Source of the DNA: an uncultured Bacilli bacterium
Lineage (GTDB): Bacteria > Bacillota_I > Bacilli_A > RF39 > UBA660
NCBI GenBank assembly: GCA_944358445.1
Contig: CALVRC010000001.1
Location: 60,726 to 124,725, forward strand
Length of the DNA stretch: 64,000 nt
Direction of reading: 5' to 3'
Below the pieces are notes generated by a model. That model made no database searches. It was given only the letters and a program-made list of their open reading frames with translations, and had not been told where the DNA came from. The position numbers were made by a program, and so were the translations under genes. Shown here one piece after another: positions 23,064 through 31,267 of this stretch. The first letter of the stretch is position 1; the number at the start of each line of letters is the position of its first letter.

Positions 23064-25209
23064 TATATTTAGTTTATATGGATCAATATTTATCGATAAT
23101 GAAAAAGCTAACCAAGCTATTGATAAAACTTCTAAAAAAGGCGAGAGCTTTGCCTCTAAATTAGGTGGCGCATTTTCAACAGTAGGTAAAGGAGCTATTG
23201 CTTTAGGAGGTATGTTAGGTACCGCAGCTACTGCCATCGGAGGTATGGCTATTAATACCTCTAAAAATTTAGATCAAGCAATGAATTCATTTATTGCCCA
23301 GTCTAATATTTCCAAAAACGAAGCAGGCGAGTGGCAAAAAGCAATGGAAGAAATCTATAAAGGAAATTATGGAGAAAGTTTTGACGATATTGCTGATGCT
23401 ATGGCAGTTGCTTCTCAACAACTTTATGAATTTGATGCCTCTCAAATTAAAGATGTAACAGAAAACGCACTGGCATTAAGAGATGCATTTGGTATAGAAG
23501 TTAGCGACTCAATTCGAGCAACAAAATCATTAATCTGGCAATTCGGTGTATCTGCAGACGAAGCATATAATTTAATGGCTCAAGGCATACAAAATGGATT
23601 GGATTTTTCTGGGGAGTTCATTGATAATATTGACGAGTATTCAGTTCAGTTTAATAAATTGGGTTTATCAGCCGAAGATATGTTTAATATTTTTCAATCT
23701 GGTAGTGATGCTGGAGCATTTAACCTAGATAAAATAGGAGATGCAGTTAAAGAGTTTTCAATAAGAGCCATTGATGGTTCAGAAACGACAAAAGAAGGTT
23801 TTAAAGCCTTAGGTTTAGATGCTGATGAAATGGCCAAAAAGTTTGCAGCAGGCGGAGATACAGCAAAAGAGGCTTTTTATCAAGTTGTCGATGCTCTTGG
23901 CGATATGGAAGATCCATTAGCCCAAAATACAGCTGGTGTTAATTTATTTGGTACTATGTGGGAAGATTTAGGACCAGAAGTAGTAACTCAATTAGGATCA
24001 ATTCGTGATTTATATGATGGAACAGAAGAGTCAATGAATAAAATTAAAGCTGTTAAATATGACGATATTGGAAGTATGTTTGAAGGTTTAAAACGAAATG
24101 TTGAAATGCTTCTACTTCCTTTAGGAAATGCATTAATGCCTCTTATTGTAAGCCTAATGAATTTAATTATGGATAATATGCCATTAATAGAGAGCTTAAT
24201 AAATCAAATAACCCCAGTTATTACTCAATTATTCACTTCATTAATGCCATCAATACAAACAATTATTGATACAGTTTTACCTTTAATTACAAATCTTATA
24301 TCGGAAGTATTACCTATTTTAATAGAATTATTACAAATGATTTTACCACCAGTTATGCAAATTGTAGAAGCTGTACTTCCAATATTTGTTGAATTAATTC
24401 AGATGTTATTACCTCCAATTATGCAAATAGTTGAAATGGTTTTACCGTTACTTGTAAGTTTAATTCAAATTATTACACCACTTTTACAACCATTATTAGC
24501 TTTATTACAGCCATTTATAGATTTATTTATGAGTTTAGTTACACCACTACTTCAAATCGTAAATATGATCTTACCGCCAATCATAAGTCTTTTAACCAAT
24601 ATTATCGGTTTTATTTTACCGGCTTTACAAGCGGGTTTAACAATGGCATCTAGTATTATTAGTGGTGTTTTCGGAGGTGCATTAAATAATATATCCGCAG
24701 TCCTTAACAATGTCAAAGGTGTTTTTAATGGAATTATAACCTTTGTTACCGGCATTTTTACTGGTAATTGGAAAAAAGCCTGGCAAGGTGTAAAAGATAT
24801 ATTCAGTAATATTATTTCTGGTATTGGAAATATCTTTAAAGCACCTATTAACTTTATCATAGACGCCATTAATGGTTTCATTAAAGGACTTAATAAAATT
24901 AAAATTCCAGACTGGGTGCCAGCAGTCGGAGGTAAAGGCTTAAATATACCATTAATAAAAAAATTAAGAGTTGGTATGGAATATGTTCCTTATGACGATA
25001 TGCCAGCACTATTACACAAAGGAGAACGTGTATTGACAGCTGATGAGGCTAAAGAATATAAAGTTCAACAATCGGCAGTTACAAATAACGAAACAACTAA
25101 TAACTGGAACTTAACTATTAATTCAACCGAGCCATTATCTCCAGCTGAAACCGCACGTAGAACAAGAAAAGCTATTCAAGAGCTTAACCTAAAATATGGA
25201 AAGGTGTGA
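23056..25209 (+). CDS. Tape measure protein
   Basis: A 717-residue protein that sets tail length. The N-terminal part is Gly/Ala rich (FASKLGGAFSTVGKGAIAL), with the TMP core NLDQAMNSFIAQSNISK and DIADAMAVASQQ. About 350-540 is a long hydrophobic helical region with 22-residue repeats built on LLPPIMQIVE (about 418-480). The end has IPLIKKLRVGMEYVPYDDMP and LLHKGERVLTADEA. By the usual 0.15 nm per residue the tail would be about 105 nm. It appears short for a siphovirus. Confidence 0.93.
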   Translation: MASIFSLYGSIFIDNEKANQAIDKTSKKGESFASKLGGAFSTVGKGAIALGGMLGTAATAIGGMAINTSKNLDQAMNSFIAQSNISKNEAGEWQKAMEEIYKGNYGESFDDIADAMAVASQQLYEFDASQIKDVTENALALRDAFGIEVSDSIRATKSLIWQFGVSADEAYNLMAQGIQNGLDFSGEFIDNIDEYSVQFNKLGLSAEDMFNIFQSGSDAGAFNLDKIGDAVKEFSIRAIDGSETTKEGFKALGLDADEMAKKFAAGGDTAKEAFYQVVDALGDMEDPLAQNTAGVNLFGTMWEDLGPEVVTQLGSIRDLYDGTEESMNKIKAVKYDDIGSMFEGLKRNVEMLLLPLGNALMPLIVSLMNLIMDNMPLIESLINQITPVITQLFTSLMPSIQTIIDTVLPLITNLISEVLPILIELLQMILPPVMQIVEAVLPIFVELIQMLLPPIMQIVEMVLPLLVSLIQIITPLLQPLLALLQPFIDLFMSLVTPLLQIVNMILPPIISLLTNIIGFILPALQAGLTMASSIISGVFGGALNNISAVLNNVKGVFNGIITFVTGIFTGNWKKAWQGVKDIFSNIISGIGNIFKAPINFIIDAINGFIKGLNKIKIPDWVPAVGGKGLNIPLIKKLRVGMEYVPYDDMPALLHKGERVLTADEAKEYKVQQSAVTNNETTNNWNLTINSTEPLSPAETARRTRKAIQELNLKYGKV

Positions 25210-25213
25210 TTAT

Positions 25214-26077
25214 ATGGAAAGAACATTAATTTATAAAGATTATAAAGATAGAATTGTTACTTTCACATATAAACCACCTTTTCTTTTAGGTATATGTGAT
25301 GGCTTTCATGAAACAGCTGGAACTGTTAATACTGTAAGCTCTGCTTATGGTGTTGGAACGACTTGGAATGGAACTTCTATTGACGAAAGAGATTTAACAA
25401 TTAAAGGAACAATAACTGAAAACGTCCAAGAAAATCGTTTATTGTTATTTGATATTTTTTCATTAAACACTCAAGGAACCTTATACTATTATGAGGGAAA
25501 TATTGAGAGAAAGATAAATTGTGTTGTGGAAAGTGTATCAATTCCAGAAAAAGCTGGTGTAACTAGAAATTTTACAATCTCTTTAAAATGTCCAAACCCA
25601 CGTTTTTCAGCTTTAGCATCAACCATATTATCAATGGCAACTTGGGCTCCAGCATTTAAGTTTCCACTTAAAATTTCAGCAGATAAAGGAATTAAGTTTG
25701 GTACAAAAAATACTACATCTATGGAAGTAGCTGAAAATACCACTGAAATTGACTACGGTATGACAATTACTTTTAAAGCAAACGATAACGTAACTAACCC
25801 ATACCTATTAAATGTAGATACAAGAGATATTATCCAAATTGAAAAAATAATGTCAGCTGGAGATAAAATTATCATAACTACTCACATTGACAATAAAAAT
25901 GTTGTTTTTATAGATGGAAAAACCGGACAAGAAGAAAATATAAATTATCTAATAATGTATGGTAGTAAATACCTACAAATACCTAGTGGAACTAGCACTT
26001 TTAGAAGTGGTGCTGATAGTGGAGAAGATAACCTCGAAACAACTGTGGAATTCTTACCAGAATATGAGGCAGTATAA
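25214..26077 (+). CDS. Distal tail protein (Dit-like)
   Basis: A 287-residue baseplate hub component after the tape measure. Beta-rich body with YKPPFLLGICDGFHETA, GTSIDERDLTIKGTI and a C-terminal carbohydrate-module-like half. ATG 25214 chosen for GGAAAGGTGTG. One-base overlap with the next gene. Confidence 0.85.
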   Translation: MERTLIYKDYKDRIVTFTYKPPFLLGICDGFHETAGTVNTVSSAYGVGTTWNGTSIDERDLTIKGTITENVQENRLLLFDIFSLNTQGTLYYYEGNIERKINCVVESVSIPEKAGVTRNFTISLKCPNPRFSALASTILSMATWAPAFKFPLKISADKGIKFGTKNTTSMEVAENTTEIDYGMTITFKANDNVTNPYLLNVDTRDIIQIEKIMSAGDKIIITTHIDNKNVVFIDGKTGQEENINYLIMYGSKYLQIPSGTSTFRSGADSGEDNLETTVEFLPEYEAV

Positions 26078-27132
26078 TGAAACCCATATCATTAAATATA
26101 TATGATCGTGATTTGAAGTTCCTAGGTGTAATAGATAGTTATAGTTCTTTGAGGTGGAGAAGAAAATACTTTGAAACTGGAGAGTTTGAATTAAGTATAA
26201 ACCCAACAGCTAATAATTATCGATTATTAAACTATGATAATATTGTCGTACGTAGTGATTTAACAGAGAATGACGAGTTTGGTATTATTGAGTCTTGGAA
26301 AATTAAAGATGATGGAAAAAAGGTAACTATTTCAGTATATGGTAGCTTTGGACTATCATTATTAAATAGACGTATTATAAAAACTCGTATAAATTATAGT
26401 GGAAATTATATAGGAGCTTTTAGAGCTCTTTTAAATAATATGACGCCTTTTTCACTATTAGAAATTACAGACAGTGATATACAAAATAATGGTGTAGTAG
26501 ATTTCCAATGTACATATAAAAATGTATATGATTATCATGAAAAATTATCACGTGCATCTAATATAGGCGGGAAAATATTAGCTGATTTAGAGCATAAGAA
26601 ATACAAGTATGTAAATTACGTAGGTAAAGATCGTACTGACGAGCAAAAAATAAATACAAGATATGAATTTAGCGAAGATAGATCTAATTTAGCAGAGTCA
26701 GAATATACATACGATCAAAAAAGTGTAATTACCGATGTTTTAGTTGGTGGAACTGGAGAAGACGACGATAGAATATTACGCGAAGTTACTAATACTACTA
26801 GCTCTACACATGACTTCGATATTAGAGAGGCATTTGTAGATGCAAAGAGTGAAAGTAATAAAGACTTAAGTACAGACGAATATAATGCTATATTAGATAA
26901 TTTAGGTCAAGAAAAATTAAGTGGTCCAACAGAGTCGTTCGAGGCTGATATAACACCGACAGATTATAGAAAATATTGGGACCTAGGCGACATTGTAAAT
27001 ATAAAAAAAGAAAGCTGGGATATGAGCCAAAAACAAAGAATTACTGAAGTTGAAGAAGTTATCGAGAAAGGAAAATATACTGTAACACCAGTATATGGTA
27101 ACCCAGTTGCCGAAACATTTACTAATGAATAA
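26077..27132 (+). CDS. Baseplate hub protein, ReqiPepy6 Gp37-like (Tal N-terminal type)
   Basis: A 351-residue protein in the tail-associated (Tal) position. IYDRDLKFLGVIDSYSSLRW, KYFETGEFELSI and DIVNIKKESWDMSQ fit the Gp37-like family, which forms the tail tip hub. It lacks a peptidoglycan hydrolase extension. Confidence 0.85.
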   Translation: MKPISLNIYDRDLKFLGVIDSYSSLRWRRKYFETGEFELSINPTANNYRLLNYDNIVVRSDLTENDEFGIIESWKIKDDGKKVTISVYGSFGLSLLNRRIIKTRINYSGNYIGAFRALLNNMTPFSLLEITDSDIQNNGVVDFQCTYKNVYDYHEKLSRASNIGGKILADLEHKKYKYVNYVGKDRTDEQKINTRYEFSEDRSNLAESEYTYDQKSVITDVLVGGTGEDDDRILREVTNTTSSTHDFDIREAFVDAKSESNKDLSTDEYNAILDNLGQEKLSGPTESFEADITPTDYRKYWDLGDIVNIKKESWDMSQKQRITEVEEVIEKGKYTVTPVYGNPVAETFTNE

Positions 27133-27150
27133 TTAAAAGGAGGGTAAGAA

Positions 27151-27807
27151 ATGGAAAAATACGGTTTTTTTAATGACGTAAATGATGATAGGGTTTACTT
27201 TTCCGAAGATTTTGCACGTTATTTTAAAAAATATTTTACTAATGGTGTCTTCAATAATGAATTAAAAGTAACGGCTAATAATGATATGACAATTACAATA
27301 GCACCAGGAGATGCTAATATTGAAGGTTATAGATATACAAATACCGAAGATCTTATTAAGACTATTGACAATGCTGATGGCACATTATCAAGAATAGATA
27401 ATGTTGTATTAAGATTAGATCTAACTAATCGGTTAATATCTATACTAGTGGTTAAAGGATCGTTTGCTTCTAGTCCAGAAGCTCCAGCATTAGTTAGAAA
27501 TGCAACCACTTATGATTTAAGACTTGCAAAAATAACAATAAGTCCAGGAGCCACTAGTATTGCACAAGACGATATAGAAGACACTAGACTTAATAGTGCT
27601 GATTGTGGAAATGTAGTGTCTACTGTTCAACAATTAGACACAGAGGATATTTTTGTACAATATCAAACAGCATTTGACCAATGGTTTGAACAAATAAAAG
27701 GACAATTATCAACAGACCAAGCTGGAAATTTACAAAATCAAATTGACGATATAAATGATTTACTAATATTTGACACAACAGTTATTGAAGTAGAGGAGGT
27801 AGAATAA
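27151..27807 (+). CDS. Baseplate/upper tail fibre protein
   Basis: A 218-residue protein. The N-terminus (YGFFNDVNDDRVYFSEDFARY) and the segment IAPGDANIEGYRYTN are typical of Firmicutes baseplate or upper fibre proteins that link receptor-binding parts to the hub. The C-terminus is a short coiled coil. AAAGGAGGG site. Its last base is the first base of the small gene that follows. Confidence 0.8.
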   Translation: MEKYGFFNDVNDDRVYFSEDFARYFKKYFTNGVFNNELKVTANNDMTITIAPGDANIEGYRYTNTEDLIKTIDNADGTLSRIDNVVLRLDLTNRLISILVVKGSFASSPEAPALVRNATTYDLRLAKITISPGATSIAQDDIEDTRLNSADCGNVVSTVQQLDTEDIFVQYQTAFDQWFEQIKGQLSTDQAGNLQNQIDDINDLLIFDTTVIEVEEVE

Positions 27808-27905
27808 TGTTAAAGTTATTTATCAAAAAACTTACTAATATATATATATATATATATATGGCTTACGCCAATACAATTATTACAAGAAGGGAGGTTGTTT
27901 ACTAA
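27807..27905 (+). CDS. Small (AT)11-containing frame in the fibre region
   Basis: A well-supported start (GGAGG, TAATG overlap with the fibre gene) leads through an (AT)11 tract encoding an alternating Ile-Tyr run and stops after 32 codons at 27903-27905. With one more AT unit (or two fewer) the frame stays open to TGA at 27979-27981, giving about 58 residues that include TNNKTISLLFGKEG and NKHSLRDVA, a protein-like sequence. It is either a switched-off phase-variable gene or a short leader. Confidence 0.5.
   Translation: MLKLFIKKLTNIYIYIYMAYANTIITRREVVY
27838..27859. repeat. (AT)11 dinucleotide tract
   Basis: Twenty-two bases of pure AT repeat inside the small frame at 27807. Length changes by slippage would shift that frame. 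Confidence 0.9.
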
Positions 27906-27967
27906 CAATAAAACAATCTCTCTTTTATTTGGGAAGGAGGGAGTGCTATTAAATAAGCATTCTCTCC
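27889..27967 (+). terminator. Terminator and second hairpin before the tail collar gene
   Basis: First hairpin: GGGAGGTTGTT (27889-27899) with AACAATCTCTC (27912-27922), 11 pairs including two G-U, followed by TTTTATTT: an intrinsic terminator. Second: GGAGGGAGTGCT (27936-27947) with AGCATTCTCTCC (27956-27967), 12 pairs, hiding a GGAGG ribosome site. Together they should limit expression of the following gene unless ribosomes pass through. Confidence 0.65.
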
Positions 27968-27977
27968 GTGATGTTGC

Positions 27978-28391
27978 ATGAGATTTTTAGGTGGTATATG
28001 GAAAAGAAAAATTAATGGAGAAACATTAGATTATTATCCATGTCCATATATGGTTGGAGATATTCTTATCACCACTAATGGCATAAGCCCAAAAATAAGA
28101 TACCCAGGTACAGAGTGGGAAGAACTACCAGAAGAAGCGTATCTAATGATTGCAAGTTCAAAATATACAGTTAAAAGTACTGGGGGAGAAAATGAAGTAA
28201 CGCTTACTATTAATCATATTCCACCACATACACATACTTTGCCAGGAGCAGGAAGTGGTAGTGGTCAAACTACACTTGTGAGGGCAAATACGCAAGTTGC
28301 TAGTGTGCAAAGTTATTCAACAGGTGGTGGCGAGCCTCATAATAATATGCCAAGATTTTATGCAATATATGGTTATAGAAGAATAGCTTGA
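27978..28391 (+). CDS. Tail collar-like receptor-binding fibre protein
   Basis: A 137-residue protein with the phage collar/fibre-tip pattern: YMVGDILITTNGISP, a G-x-T-W-E-like GTEWEELPEE, a THE-type metal-binding motif PPHTHT and the closing GGGEPHNNMPRFYAIYGYRR. Such domains form receptor-binding tips with histidine-coordinated iron. No ribosome site of its own; the ATG overlaps the TGA of the alternative small frame as ATGA. Confidence 0.78.
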   Translation: MRFLGGIWKRKINGETLDYYPCPYMVGDILITTNGISPKIRYPGTEWEELPEEAYLMIASSKYTVKSTGGENEVTLTINHIPPHTHTLPGAGSGSGQTTLVRANTQVASVQSYSTGGGEPHNNMPRFYAIYGYRRIA

Positions 28392-28407
28392 GTTATAGTG
28401 CATATTT

Positions 28408-28866
28408 ATGAAAGTATTTCAAAAATTTTTTAAAGATAATCAAAAATTAAATGCTAATGAAATAGCAATTGAGACAGATAATAATAAATTTCAAACATTG
28501 AATAAATTTTTGCAAAAACAAAAAACATTTCAGTCAGCAGAAGAAGTAATTGGTACATGGATAGATGGAAAAGAAATATATAGACGTGTATTTCAGATTT
28601 CAAGTCTATCGGACATAGATTTAACAGATAATTTAGATACTCTTATATCAATATCATGTACATTTCAAAATAAAAACAACTCACAATGGCGACTTGTTCC
28701 GTGGGTAGGTGTTTCTAATAACAACTATTCTTTTGCCTCTTATGCAGGAAGTTTTTATATAAATTATGTTAACAATGTTTGGAGATTAGTTTGGCAAGCA
28801 GGAAGTGATTTAACAAACATAAAAAAAGGCGTTGTTATTTTAACATACACAAAACAAACAACATAA
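28408..28866 (+). CDS. Tail fibre protein A (shared N-terminal module)
   Basis: A 152-residue protein. The first 30 residues (FQKFFKDNQKLNANEIAIE) are nearly the same as those of the next gene, while the rest (Trp-rich, SQWRLVPWVGVSN) differs completely. This suggests a common attachment module with exchangeable receptor-binding ends. Weak ribosome site. Confidence 0.68.
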   Translation: MKVFQKFFKDNQKLNANEIAIETDNNKFQTLNKFLQKQKTFQSAEEVIGTWIDGKEIYRRVFQISSLSDIDLTDNLDTLISISCTFQNKNNSQWRLVPWVGVSNNNYSFASYAGSFYINYVNNVWRLVWQAGSDLTNIKKGVVILTYTKQTT

Positions 28867-28903
28867 TGTTTTTATGAGAGATAAATTGTTAGTAAAAATA
28901 TTT

Positions 28904-29455
28904 ATGAAAATATTTCAAAAATTTTTTAAAGATAATCAAAAACTAAATGCTGATGAAATAGCAATTAAGATAGAAAATAATAAATTTCAACAATTAAATA
29001 AATATTTAGGTGATTTATTAGATTTAAACACAACTGATAAATCAAGTTTAGTTAGTGCGATTAATGAATTGTTGCCAGTTGTTTTATACGAAACAGAAAA
29101 AGTTTATAGTTCTGTTGCAAATGATACAGTAATCACACTGAATGATGATATCACAAATTATAGAAGAATTAAAGTATATGGAATTTCAAATAACGGTAAT
29201 CTCACATATATGGAATTATCTAATCCATCTGTAAATAATGTTTTTTCACTAAACTATTTTAGTAATGGTAATAGGTCAGGTGAATATGCTTTTTCTACTA
29301 TATTTAGAAATTTTATAATTCAAAGCAACACACAAATTCGATACGATACAGGGACACAATTAGCTTCACGTATAACTTCAAATAATAATCTTCATGGTTA
29401 TGTTGTTGATGTTCAAACAATTAAGATTTATAAAATTTTAGGATATAAAAATTAG
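28904..29455 (+). CDS. Tail fibre protein B (shared N-terminal module)
   Basis: A 183-residue paralogue of the preceding gene in its N-terminus (FQKFFKDNQKLNADEIAIK), then LDLNTTDKSSLVSAINEL, a typical phage fibre linker, and a distinct beta-rich end. ATG 28904 is chosen because it aligns with the paralogue's start; an ATG at 28874 is possible. Confidence 0.68.
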   Translation: MKIFQKFFKDNQKLNADEIAIKIENNKFQQLNKYLGDLLDLNTTDKSSLVSAINELLPVVLYETEKVYSSVANDTVITLNDDITNYRRIKVYGISNNGNLTYMELSNPSVNNVFSLNYFSNGNRSGEYAFSTIFRNFIIQSNTQIRYDTGTQLASRITSNNNLHGYVVDVQTIKIYKILGYKN

Positions 29456-29468
29456 AAGGGAGTAGTAT

Positions 29469-29912
29469 GTGGAAATAATAAACTTTATAATTCACAATTT
29501 TAGTAATTTATTTGTTATTCTTGGAGTGTTTGGTATAGCAGTTGAAACGTCTCCAAAAATAAAATGGAACCCTTATTCGGATATATTAAAATTTATAGGA
29601 AAAAAAGTAAACGAAGAAACTAACAAAAAAGTCGAAAATTTAACCAGCGAAGTAAATAACATTAAAAACAAACTACATGAAGACAAAAAGAAAGAATATT
29701 CTATCATGATTTCTAATTTTGCAAGCGACTTAAAACATGGTGAAATTAAGAGTGAGAGCCAATTTATTGCAATTATAGAGTTATGTGATGAATATGTCGC
29801 TAACGGTTGGAATGGGAAAATAAAGCTAGATACTGCATTCATAAAAGAAGAATATATTAGATTCGCCAACAAGGTTAAAAACGGAGATTTCGTAATTAAA
29901 GGAGGTAAATAA
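29469..29912 (+). CDS. Membrane-anchored coiled-coil protein before the holin
   Basis: A 147-residue protein with an N-terminal membrane helix (about 10-28), a coiled coil (VENLTSEVNNIKNKLHED) and a helical domain. GTG start after GAAGGGAG. In this place it may belong to the lysis module or anchor phage factors at the membrane; family not recognised. Confidence 0.62.
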   Translation: MEIINFIIHNFSNLFVILGVFGIAVETSPKIKWNPYSDILKFIGKKVNEETNKKVENLTSEVNNIKNKLHEDKKKEYSIMISNFASDLKHGEIKSESQFIAIIELCDEYVANGWNGKIKLDTAFIKEEYIRFANKVKNGDFVIKGGK

Positions 29913-29913
29913 A

Positions 29914-30180
29914 ATGGATTTAAGTTTTTTAAGTGAATTTATTAATTTGGGAATATTAGGTATATGCCTTTGTGTCGGTTATGTTATTAAAACAAGCCTA
30001 GACTTTATACCTAATAAATATATTCCAGTTATTATGCTTGTATTAGGTACTGTTTTAGGAATAGTTACTAATTTAAATGATTTAAGTGTTGATGTAGTAC
30101 TTACTGGTATGGTTAGTGGACTAGCTTCAACTGGTATGTATGAGATGTTTAAAAATTTAATTAATAAGGAGAGTGATTAG
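29914..30180 (+). CDS. Holin
   Basis: An 88-residue protein with three short membrane segments (about 10-26, 36-54, 60-78) and a charged C-terminus, directly before the endolysin. The pattern VGYVIKTSLDFIPNKYIPVI fits the A118-like holin family (Phage_holin_5_2). It permeabilises the membrane so the amidase can reach the wall. GGAGG site. Confidence 0.82.
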   Translation: MDLSFLSEFINLGILGICLCVGYVIKTSLDFIPNKYIPVIMLVLGTVLGIVTNLNDLSVDVVLTGMVSGLASTGMYEMFKNLINKESD

Positions 30181-30181
30181 T

Positions 30182-31093
30182 ATGAAAATATTATTAAGTG
30201 CTGGGCACGGTGGAACTGATGGAGGATCTACCGGTGCTGACAGAGGCAAAGAAAAAGATAGAACTATTAATTTAGCTAATAAAGTAGCAAATTATTTGAA
30301 AAATGCTGGTCATACAGTAACTGTTAATACCGAAAAAACATCAAATGGATCATGGCGTTTTAAAAACAGAAGTGGTTACGACTTCGCTTTATCAATTCAC
30401 TTTAATGCATTCGATGGTACAGCTACTGGAACAGAGTGTTGGTATAAAGGAACACAAAAGAAAGCCAGTACGTTATCCAGTGCCGTTGCCAATGTATTAG
30501 AAATTAAAAATAGAGGAGCCAAAGCAACAACTACGCTTTATATGATGAATATTGGTTTTGATAATTTACTCGAAGTATGTTTTCACGATAATTCAAACGA
30601 TTTAAACAAGTATAATGCTAATATAGATAAAGTAGCAAAGGCAATTGCTGATACAATTAATGGTGGATCAACAGGTGGTTCTACATCTAGTAGTTCAAAT
30701 AACAACTCAACAAGTGCAAGTTCTTATAATGGTAACTCTATTGTTGACTACTTAAAGAGCATTGGTCAAGATAGTTCTTATAATAACAGAAAAAAACTAG
30801 CTCAAGCTCATGGCATCAGCAATTACACAGGTACTGCTGCGCAAAATACTAAATTATTAAACATTTTAAGAGGTAGTGGATCAAGTAGTAGCTCTAACAA
30901 TAGTAGTTATTATCCTAAATACAATGGATCTACTTCTTCCATTGTAGATGCTCTTAAATCTATTGGTGTTGATAGTTCATACAATAACAGAGAAAATATA
31001 GCCAAGAAAAACGGAATTAGTAATTATAGTGGAAGTGCCTCACAAAACACTCACTTATTAAATCTTTTAAAACAAGAAAAATTAAAAAAATAA
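30182..31093 (+). CDS. N-acetylmuramoyl-L-alanine amidase (endolysin)
   Basis: A 303-residue zinc amidase (Amidase_3) that cuts the bond between MurNAc and the stem peptide. Zinc ligands His9 (SAGHGG), Glu24 (GKEKDR) and His73 (SIHFNAF), catalytic Glu131 (LLEVCF). Two 45-residue C-terminal repeats (SIVDYLKSIGQDSSYNNR at 186-231 and SIVDALKSIGVDSSYNNR at 253-297), separated by Ser/Asn linkers, probably bind the wall. No signal peptide, consistent with release through the holin. ATG 30182 follows AAGGAGAG. Confidence 0.93.
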   Translation: MKILLSAGHGGTDGGSTGADRGKEKDRTINLANKVANYLKNAGHTVTVNTEKTSNGSWRFKNRSGYDFALSIHFNAFDGTATGTECWYKGTQKKASTLSSAVANVLEIKNRGAKATTTLYMMNIGFDNLLEVCFHDNSNDLNKYNANIDKVAKAIADTINGGSTGGSTSSSSNNNSTSASSYNGNSIVDYLKSIGQDSSYNNRKKLAQAHGISNYTGTAAQNTKLLNILRGSGSSSSSNNSSYYPKYNGSTSSIVDALKSIGVDSSYNNRENIAKKNGISNYSGSASQNTHLLNLLKQEKLKK

Positions 31094-31100
31094 TAAAAAT

Positions 31101-31130
31101 GCCCGGGTTTATTGCCTGGGCTATTTTTTT
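31101..31130 (+). terminator. Terminator after the lysis genes
   Basis: GCCCGGG (31101-31107) with CCTGGGC (31115-31121), one G-U pair, followed by TATTTTTTT. Ends the late operon. Confidence 0.82.
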
Positions 31131-31178
31131 GTGCTATAATCTAATTGAAGCAATGCTAGTATAGGTTGCTTCATTTTT
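31112..31178 (+). ncRNA. Possible tiny RNA or second terminator near attP
   Basis: TTGCCT (31112-31117), 17-nt spacer, TGC-TATAAT (31135-31140, extended -10), then a perfect 8-bp hairpin TGAAGCAA/TTGCTTCA (31146-31173) with a T-rich tail. It could be a promoter making a 35-40-nt terminated RNA, or simply a back-up terminator protecting the attachment site. Confidence 0.35.
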
Positions 31179-31223
31179 ATTTTAATAGAACACTATCCTT
31201 ATTATATGTGTAGCTTATTTTAT

Positions 31224-31267
31224 TGATAACATAATTGTGTCAATTCTTTTCTACAACGAACTTATCA
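31224..31267. other. Internal attP between the two prophage copies
   Basis: Left arm TGATAA (31224-31229) and TTGT (31235-31238); right arm ACAA (31253-31256) and TTATCA (31262-31267). Both pairs are centred on 31245.5, so the central dinucleotide is TC (31245-31246), inside the core TCTT. TC is not self-complementary, as needed for directional recombination. Both arms are present, so this is a full attP, not a hybrid site. Confidence 0.85.

Larger units (their letters stand above)
2592..31244. mobile_element. Siphovirus prophage, copy 1 (28,653 bp)
   Basis: First of two identical head-to-tail units. It is bounded by the core TCTT at 2592-2595 (attL) and 31245-31248 (internal attP). It holds a serine integrase at its left end, a lysogeny switch, early genes, a cos-type HK97-like morphogenesis block and lysis genes, ordered as in temperate Firmicutes siphoviruses. 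All major structural genes are open, so the phage looks intact. It carries no tRNA and no recognisable replication genes. Confidence 0.93.

Noticed and set aside
24300..24520. CRISPR-like spaced repeats
   Set aside because: These are degenerate coding repeats of the tape measure helices (LLPPIMQIVE); spacing and variation follow codons, and no cas genes are present.
27978..29455. Diversity-generating retroelement acting on the fibre genes
   Set aside because: No reverse transcriptase or template repeat exists in either prophage copy; the fibre diversity looks like cassette exchange instead.
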